From Seiridium cupressi (Eukaryota > Ascomycota > Sordariomycetes > Amphisphaeriales > Sporocadaceae), in contig JARVKI010000021.1 of NCBI GenBank assembly GCA_036674765.1, positions 372,001 through 436,000 of the forward strand: a DNA stretch of 64,000 bases, written 5' to 3'. Positions 57,622 to 64,000 of the stretch are shown one piece after another (the first letter of the stretch is position 1; every line of letters starts with the position of its first letter). The notes beneath the pieces are model-generated. The model saw only the letters and a program-made list of their open reading frames with translations. It had not been told where the DNA came from and searched no databases. The translations under genes were made by a program, and so were the position numbers.

Positions 57622-58500
57622 ATCCATAGTATTCAAGTGCTTTGTTGGAGCTTGAAGGGGTAGATGCTGCATCCAGGGGTCATTATGGCCAATACTTATG
57701 CTACAGCCACACAGGAATTGGTAGAATATGTACGAATGGCGTTTCTGCCATATGAGTTCGGCAGCCTCCACTACCACAATCTTTCAGGGGTATGCCAAGG
57801 GGCTACAGACATGTGCTCTGGGAGGAGCACAGAGGTCTCGATCCTCATCCCACTCGGTCAGTGATGCGATATTTATATTGACAGTAAACCAACGCAGTGA
57901 GTTGCGGATGTTTCGCGAGGAACAATATGTACATCAGGAATGAATAAATAAATGAACAAACAACTAATGCGATTAATCCCTTGAGGGAGCATCAATTTCC
58001 TGCAAAATGAATTTGGGAGGGTGCGATATTTGGGCACGGGTCTTGATCAGGCCATGTCCCCTTGAGGTACTTGTCGGTTTGATATTGCCCGCCGCTGGCA
58101 AGTATTGCTCACTCAGCATGCGACAGTATTGGTTTGAGACATTGGTAGTGACATATCATGGGCAAATCCTGCAAGCATAGCCCGTGCCCTCTGCGCAAGA
58201 CGGTTGTACAGATAGGGGAAGGAGCACTAGGAAAGCAAAGCCATGCAGAAGGCGTGTCTTGAGCTTCAGTTAAAAGAAACCGCAGGAACCAGACCATACC
58301 AGATCATGCTCCACGGACTATAATTTCCATCCTAAGAAACACGACCAAGGTCACTTACCAAAGAACGGCTCATTGCATTCATTAAATCAACAAGCACAAC
58401 AATTCGGTAGCATCAAGTCCAAAAAGCAAGAACGCAAAAGGAACATCAACGTAAACCAATACGACAAACCTAAACATCGACAACTATTCCAATCTCGAAA
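57622..58500. other. Gene-free stretch after nfs1
   Basis: 3' flank of nfs1, then promoter of the small basic gene. Nothing recognisable. Confidence 0.5.
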
Positions 58501-58953
58501 ATGAATCCCTTCCTGATGAATCCCACGTCAGTATACTGGTCCTCGTACTTCCCATACATGACCAACCAATACTTTAATATTCCCGTTGCAGACCCAAAAG
58601 AGGATCGCCGCCGCCGGCGCGCGTCTGCTCCTCATGGGGAATCCAAGAAGCCGTCATTCCACAACCCCGTCAAGCACTGGCGTCGCCATTCGAAGATACA
58701 AAAGGAAGCAGCCAAGTACGGCAAGCCTTGGTGGAAGACGGAGGAGTTCAGGAAGGAGCACGCGCAGGCCGAGGAGAAGGCTTATCGGGACCAGAAACAT
58801 GACGAACTCGTGGCCAGAATCACGGAGCTACACCGATTGCAGGAACCCACACACGTCAGGGTTTGGGATCATTCCGGTAGAAGCTTTCTGAAGCGTGTGC
58901 GTAGGCGACGAGGTTCTTCCGCGGGATCGGAGGAAAGTATCGAGACGGTTTGA
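58501..58953 (+). CDS. Small basic orphan protein
   Basis: A 150-codon uninterrupted frame with a good start context (tcgaaaATGAATCC). The first 30 residues are Tyr/Asn/Phe-rich (MNPFLMNPTSVYWSSYFPY). Then comes a strongly basic stretch (EDRRRRRASAPHG, PVKHWRRHSKIQKEAAKYG) and a helical, Lys/Glu/Arg-rich region (EEFRKEHAQAEEKAYRDQKH...ARITELHRL) that could form a coiled coil. The end is basic and Ser-rich (SFLKRVRRRRGSSAG). I do not recognise a family. An in-frame segment at 58531-58590 also looks like an intron (gta...gcag), but splicing it would shift to a Ser/Arg-rich frame, so the single-exon reading is preferred. Coding evidence is modest: amino-acid pattern and length only. Confidence 0.45.
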   Translation: MNPFLMNPTSVYWSSYFPYMTNQYFNIPVADPKEDRRRRRASAPHGESKKPSFHNPVKHWRRHSKIQKEAAKYGKPWWKTEEFRKEHAQAEEKAYRDQKHDELVARITELHRLQEPTHVRVWDHSGRSFLKRVRRRRGSSAGSEESIETV

Positions 58954-59111
58954 AGGGATGTGATGGTACTGGGTTCGGTTGGAGATCGTCTTCGTGGATA
59001 ATGTATAGTTCTTGAGTCCTATTCAGTCCTAGAGATTTCATCAGTCAACGTTCACACGAGCCTTTGAAGATTGTCTATCTGAATTCATTTTCTCTAAATG
59101 TTGTCTTGCTT

Positions 59112-59154
59112 GCACTATTACCGTGTCTCAGGCTGGCACAATTACCGTGTCTCA
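59112..59154. repeat. Short direct repeat, period 24
   Basis: gcactattaccgtgtctca at 59112-59130 and gcacaattaccgtgtctca at 59136-59154 differ by one base. They form two units with a period of 24. No function is visible. Confidence 0.85.
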
Positions 59155-61860
59155 AGTGGACTTGCAGCTTTTGCGACCACAACTCTTTAAACGCCCACAT
59201 ACGTCTATAACACATAGCCAAAGATCATTTGGATGGCGAGGAAAGTCCTACCTTTCCAAGCATGATGGTACTTCGGTTTAATCTGGGTCTCAAGTGTCCA
59301 GGTGACCAAGCGGTTGCTATCTCTAGGACCACGGGGTCTTGGCCGAGGACGGCACAACCCTGAGACGTGCCCTGGGACGAACGCAAAGCTAGGTCGGTGT
59401 CGAACAGATTGAATGAGTGATTTCTGGAGCATTGCTGCAAAAGTGACTCAACCGGTGTGCGGTTTACGGTCTGGAACTTTAGGACTCCCTATAATTGAGG
59501 TTGGGACTGTGTTGTATCGAGCTTGTAACTGCTTGTACTCCAGTTGTAGAGGTGAGGTCTTTGAAGTATTGGCCAGGGGACAATCTCCGAGTGTGTGGAC
59601 AGAAAAGCTTACTGCAACTTGGCTCGGCAAGTATTCCTGTCTGCTTTAGAGCCAATAATCATGACATACCTCGCCGTGGATGCAACGTTCCCCTGACATG
59701 CTCTGCTCTTCCACAGTGAAGCTGAGTGCATATATGCTGAGTCGTTGGAATACGAACCTCGATGGACTTTTGAAACAAGCTCCCAGTCGCGTGGCTGCGG
59801 GTATCTGCCCTGGGACGCAATCTTCAACGTCAATATTCTTTTCCCCAAGTGTGCGTGGCCCTGGTTCCCACACAAAGCACTGGGTGGAACATGCAGAGCC
59901 CATAATGTAACGTAAACATCCTCGATCCCTTGGTACGATCTCTGTCATGACCAAAAGCCATGGATTATCACTTCCATACTTGGAGCTCGGTAAGCGATCT
60001 CTTGCCTCCGTGTTTACTTTCTTGAACCAGCGTGGACTGTGCAAGGAGTTGTTCACCGCTGGTTCACTCCTGTCACGTATTGAGGACGTGGGAAAATTGA
60101 GCCGAAATCAGTGTTGCATTACACGTTGTAGTTGTTCGGCGGGTAGACATGCTTTGGGATCTAGATGACGATTCTGGAAAGGCATGGCTCACCAAAAGGT
60201 TTTCACATGATTCATAAAGCCATAGCTACATCTAAAAGGTCCTCGATCGCTATACCGATAACCTTGATGTGAGAGCGGAACATGTATTTCGTCAGGATAA
60301 AACTACTTGGCCATTCGCATTATTTCATGGAGTACGGTCACACAATTATCTACTTTAAGATTATTCCTGCGAAGAGAAAACAAAGCGTTGGTTAAAATCA
60401 TGGAGTTGCTCAGGGGCGCTGTATTCTTTTTGTAAGACTTGATATCCTTAAAAAGGAGCAATGATCTCTCTACCTAGCTCCCAAGGCAACTCACACCGAA
60501 CATGTGAACGCCAGGCGCAACACGGCGATTTCCTATAGCCCCCAGCATAGCAGTAGGTTTGTGTTCTAGATCTTTCGTTCACAGAATACAATGAGTTTTG
60601 CCACGAGTCATCCTGTTGACTTGTGACATCAACACCACCGGCGGGTGATGTGGGTACCAGAAGATGCGTCCTGCAAGCCATAATAACTTGGAGCAGAGCC
60701 CGGCACGTGCCTTGCTGGGTATGCGATTCACCTCGAGCATGTTCACATGGTAATTTCTGGTGTAATATCAACCGTTGTACAAGGCATTATTCTCATTGGC
60801 CCTGATTTGGACATTTATGAGCCAATCAGCCCTCCGCGGTCAAGGGAGTCTTTCTGGAAACAAGGTAGCAAAACGTGGCGGAATCCCACCATTCCAGAAA
60901 CCGTCAACACCTTGTTCGAAAGCTTCTAGGGTTCCGTTGACTATTTGGATTTGACGGGGGCTCGTCTCTTGGTACTAGTCAGAGCCTCAGCCAATCCAGC
61001 ATTGTAGTTACTCCCCGGGACATTGGGGCCCACCTCATCGGTGCACAAAGTACCACACCTACATTGTATCTCGTAGGAACTTCTGGCGAGGCTAGCCTTG
61101 GGCGCTGGCCCTTTTGATCCCCGTATCCAATGGCTCGATTTTACCGCGTCTTGCGTTGGAAAGAGTTCCCGCAATCCACATCCATGGCAACGCTTGGCTG
61201 GCACAAGCCTGACATGCGCAGAGACCTTCGGCCATCCGCCATGAGTTGATTCGAATCCAAGCCTGTTCTTGATGCCTGGCGATCCGCGTCCAGACTCCCT
61301 CTGCGTATGGCGACGGAGAGAGAAAGGATTGGCGCTGCCAGTTCGTTGTGCCGCCGATGACCGAGTGATCATCATGGGCTCTCTGAGCCGCACCTGTCCT
61401 CGAGTATGCACACGTTTCTTCTGTGTGTGACTCAATGGTTTGAACCTTGATCAAGACCATAACCGAGACAGGCTGTCTAGACACGGCCTTTGCAGTGGAG
61501 GAAGAGCCCGAAACGGACGTGGCAAACGCGGCTCTCTCACTGGGCCCATTACGATGTATCAGGTGACGCCGGGACGGGCATTGCGGAGTCCGCCTTGTTT
61601 GTGGAGTTCCCGCCCGCATCCAGGTTAGGGACAACCTCACGCCGACTACTTCCATTTTTCGCCCCCAACCTGCCCAACTCGAGGTATCGATTGAGATTCT
61701 TGTCAACACTTGATCCAGGCTCCAGTCCCCCGGGGCTTGGAGGCTTACAGGGGAGCCTATTTCTCTAATGCACGACAATGACCTCTACGCCAATCACCGT
61801 CTCGGGGTGCCCACATCACCCTGGACATACTCCGCGGACGCAGCCCCGTCCACTCCCTTT

Positions 61861-61874
61861 TCTCTCTCTCTCTC
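61861..61874. repeat. (TC)7 microsatellite
   Basis: A short perfect dinucleotide run, read directly. Confidence 0.9.
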
Positions 61875-63360
61875 AGACACATCCATCACAAGATGCTCAC
61901 CCCTGTACTTTTCGATATTGGCTACCCTGAAACGCCATTCAAGTCCATTATTCGTTGCCGTGCAACCACTCATTATATGCTAGCGCCAGAGTTTATCTCA
62001 TAGTCCAGTTTTTTCGGTCAAAGACAAGAGGTTGATGAGCACAGTGAGTCCTGGGTGGTGTACTGGCGTCCCACAGCCAGGGACGGCATTCTGGTTATTT
62101 GGAATTTTAATCCAAGGAGCCGGGAAGTACCAGAATTATGTTCCACGACTTCTGTGATAGTGGCTAGTTTGGGGTGATCGAGTGTTGGCCAATCCACACG
62201 CGGCTCATCTCTGATGCCACCAAGATCGGCTGTCATAAGGCTGCAGCATCCAACAGCCATGAGTATGCGCCATTTCTGCGAACAGTTGACTATTCGAGCC
62301 ATGCTCTAGTAGCTCGAACAAGATCAAATTCCCCTTCCGCTGACAATCTTACAGTGCTCCAAGAGTCTTTCAATAGCTACCTCCAACGGTCAGCTTTTAC
62401 CTTGTCATAAGGCTGGCCCTACCAGCGGCCCTCCATCCCCCACGTTACGTACCACCCTTACGGCTGTTCCTGAGACCGCATTCATTTACCTGGGTTCTCG
62501 GGAATGGTGTAACCCACCCATGCAGATAGGGTCCTCCATCCTCTGCTCAAGGTGGTGTGCGCTGAGTTACCGAGTACCGTTTATCTCTCGGATGACGCCG
62601 AACCTTCCGGCATCACGACCCGCACATAGTTTGGATTCCTGCAGAGCGTCTCAGGCAGCATCGGCCAGCTCCTGTCTGATGTGCCATGGAATGTCGGTTG
62701 TGACGACTGGACAGCCATTCAGCGTTGGATGACCCAGGATTGCCAGAAGTCAATCCACTATCCCTGCATAGAGAGATGGCTCACGTCTATTATCTAGCAT
62801 CAACGTCTGCCGCCGCAGGGGTAGGGAGTGGCTTTTTGGGGTATGATCCGGACAGTTTAGTGCTAATGACTGCCCTCCCAGGCTTTCCAGTCATGGTCTC
62901 GAGACGTCCGAGACCCACTGTTTCCGAAGCCATCTCGCGGCATCTTCATGTGCTTCTATTGTTACATCTACGTACGTTTCCATTCACCGGCGCGAGATGT
63001 TGTCGGACTATTCTCTGACCTCATCGGCACACACGCCCGTGAAACCGCTGGCTTGACTTTGTACAACTTCCCGCGCCTAGCCAGTCTGCACCCCGGGACT
63101 TGTAGTGATATTGCACTGGACTTGACTTCGACATCCTGGCTACTTTAGTGACCTTAGACCACAAATTACCGATCCGTAATCTTGACTCAGACCAGGTTCT
63201 TTAAGAAAGAAAGGCCGAAGACTAGTGACTACTTCGTTTTGACGTTCACTCGACGAGGGACTCCGATCAAAGCTCTCCGAGAGAATACTTGGGAAGCTGT
63301 ACTCAGTGGTCGGCGTCAAAATATTTAAAGTGTTTTTGATTTCCGACAATAATCGTGGCC

Positions 63361-64000
63361 ATGTCCAGAAAATCAACCACAGCCATGATGCGCATCGCTA
63401 TAGCCGGTGGCGGAGGCTTTGCTAATGTTCTCGCCCAGCAGTTGGCAGAAAGTGCCCACGCCATCATTGTCCTGTCCACAAGGGCGAGTTGTTCAGTTCT
63501 GATGATTTCTGCTCAAATCTAACTGATCCCAGACACACCCCGAGCTCGAGGAATATGGCTGTCAGGTCGTCATCGTCGACTACAACAATATGGACGCCCT
63601 CCAATTTACTCTTCGAGGCGTAGACCTAATTATATCTACAATTTCGGGTCCCGAACAAGTCAATTTGATAGACGCGGCACGGCGAGCTCGGGTCAGTCGG
63701 TTTGTCCCTTCAGAATTTGAAGGGCCCCTGGCTCAGCGCCCTAACGACGATCCAATCGACCGAGGTTCATCGACAGCTTTAGAGTTTCTGGGACGCTGTG
63801 CCGCATCTAGATCCCGTCCCATGCTCTTCACCGTCTTCTCTTGCGGAGTCTTCTACGAGCGGTTTGCTCCGGGAGGTCTTGAAGCTCTGAATATGGGTGG
63901 AAGCCTCGGTATACAATACCAGGGTGGCTATATGCTCGATCTCGGAAGAGGCATTGCTGAGATACCCCTGACGAATGCTCAGGGACGGTCGGTGTACGTA
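63361..64000 (+). CDS. NmrA/isoflavone-reductase-like NAD(P)-binding protein, cut by the window end
   Basis: Exon 1 (63361-63483) gives MSRKSTTAMMRIAIAGGGGF, a Rossmann start with the GGGGFA dinucleotide-binding loop. After a 49-nt intron exon 2 (from 63533) continues with THPELEEYGCQVVIVDYNN, LRGVDLIISTISGPEQVNLI, ARRARVSRFVPSEFEG and FTVFSCGVFYERFAPGGLEA. These are hallmarks of NmrA-like / isoflavone-reductase-like oxidoreductases (short-chain dehydrogenase superfamily, atypical). The frame is open at the window edge, so the C-terminal third is missing. Substrate is unknown. Either small-molecule reduction, as in secondary metabolism, or redox sensing like NmrA is possible. The intron has no in-frame GT donor at a fitting place; gcgagt at 63484 gives the correct phase, so this is probably a GC-AG intron with a ctaac branch point. 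Confidence 0.85.

Larger units (their letters stand above)
58954..63360. other. 4.4-kb gene-free stretch
   Basis: No supported gene. Frames up to 228 codons exist on the minus strand (61092-61778) but overlap equally long frames and have Arg/Ser/Trp-rich chance-like composition. A (TC)7 run lies at 61861-61874, and an imperfect 24-base direct repeat at 59112-59154. Confidence 0.5.

Noticed and set aside
58531..58591. Intron-like segment (gtatac...ttgcag) in the small basic gene
   Set aside because: Its removal would switch to a Ser/Arg-rich frame of poorer protein character; single-exon reading kept.
61249..61259. gattcgaatcc, resembling a tRNA B box
   Set aside because: No A box, acceptor stem or anticodon arm at the right distance on either strand.
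61092..61778. Minus-strand open frame of 228 codons
   Set aside because: Begins at a TTG, overlaps long frames in other phases, Arg/Ser/Trp-rich chance-like composition, no motif or intron pattern.

Overview
This is nuclear DNA from a filamentous ascomycete (Pezizomycotina). The genes are monocistronic and broken by short spliceosomal introns, mostly about 40-200 nt, with GTAAGT-like donors, CTAAC/CTGAC-like branch points and YAG acceptors. The recognisable proteins are typical of such fungi: a GPI-anchored GH16 glucanase with a Ser/Thr stalk, fungal C2H2 and bZIP transcription factors, an MFS sugar transporter, NUO-24, Nfs1, Dot5, Dap1, an Rvs167-type BAR-SH3 protein and an Mgr3-like TPR protein. 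No rRNA, tRNA, CRISPR or intact transposon was found. I cannot fix the genus. All exon joins below were worked out by hand from reading-frame continuity and splice signals.

Layout. The first 20 kb is gene-poor. It holds the start of a gene leaving the left edge, a decayed 2-oxoglutarate oxygenase fragment (about 1.7 kb), a tail-to-tail pair of secreted proteins (NTF2-like at 3.0 kb; GH16 glucanase at 3.7-6.7 kb, whose catalytic domain carries an apparent single-base frameshift) and a three-exon bZIP factor (12.1-12.7 kb). From 19 to 24 kb are an Mgr3-like mitochondrial TPR gene and dap1, divergently transcribed, and a small Cys/His-rich protein. After a 5-kb poor stretch come two related C2H2 regulators in the same orientation (29.5-32.2 and 36.0-37.7 kb) with 3.8 kb between them.

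The right half is denser. It contains a ubiquitin-like-fold protein (39-41 kb), a ten-exon sugar transporter (43-45.6 kb), a kelch protein (46.4-48 kb) and a run of housekeeping mitochondrial, redox and endocytic genes: nuo-24, dot5-type peroxiredoxin, rvs167-type BAR-SH3 and nfs1 (48.6-57.6 kb). A small basic orphan follows at 58.5 kb, then a 4.4-kb gene-free stretch, and the start of an NmrA/isoflavone-reductase-like gene that runs off the right edge.

Working together: nfs1 supplies sulfur for Fe-S clusters such as the [2Fe-2S] centre of NUO-24; Dot5 is a thiol peroxidase and Dap1 a haem-binding protein. Their proximity looks like ordinary housekeeping synteny, not a dedicated cluster. I found no complete novel system. 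The most useful leads are the GH16 frameshift, a duplicated in-frame splice donor in the first C2H2 gene, the C2H2 pair itself, an open first intron in the ubiquitin-like gene, and a candidate small secreted protein inside a gene desert.
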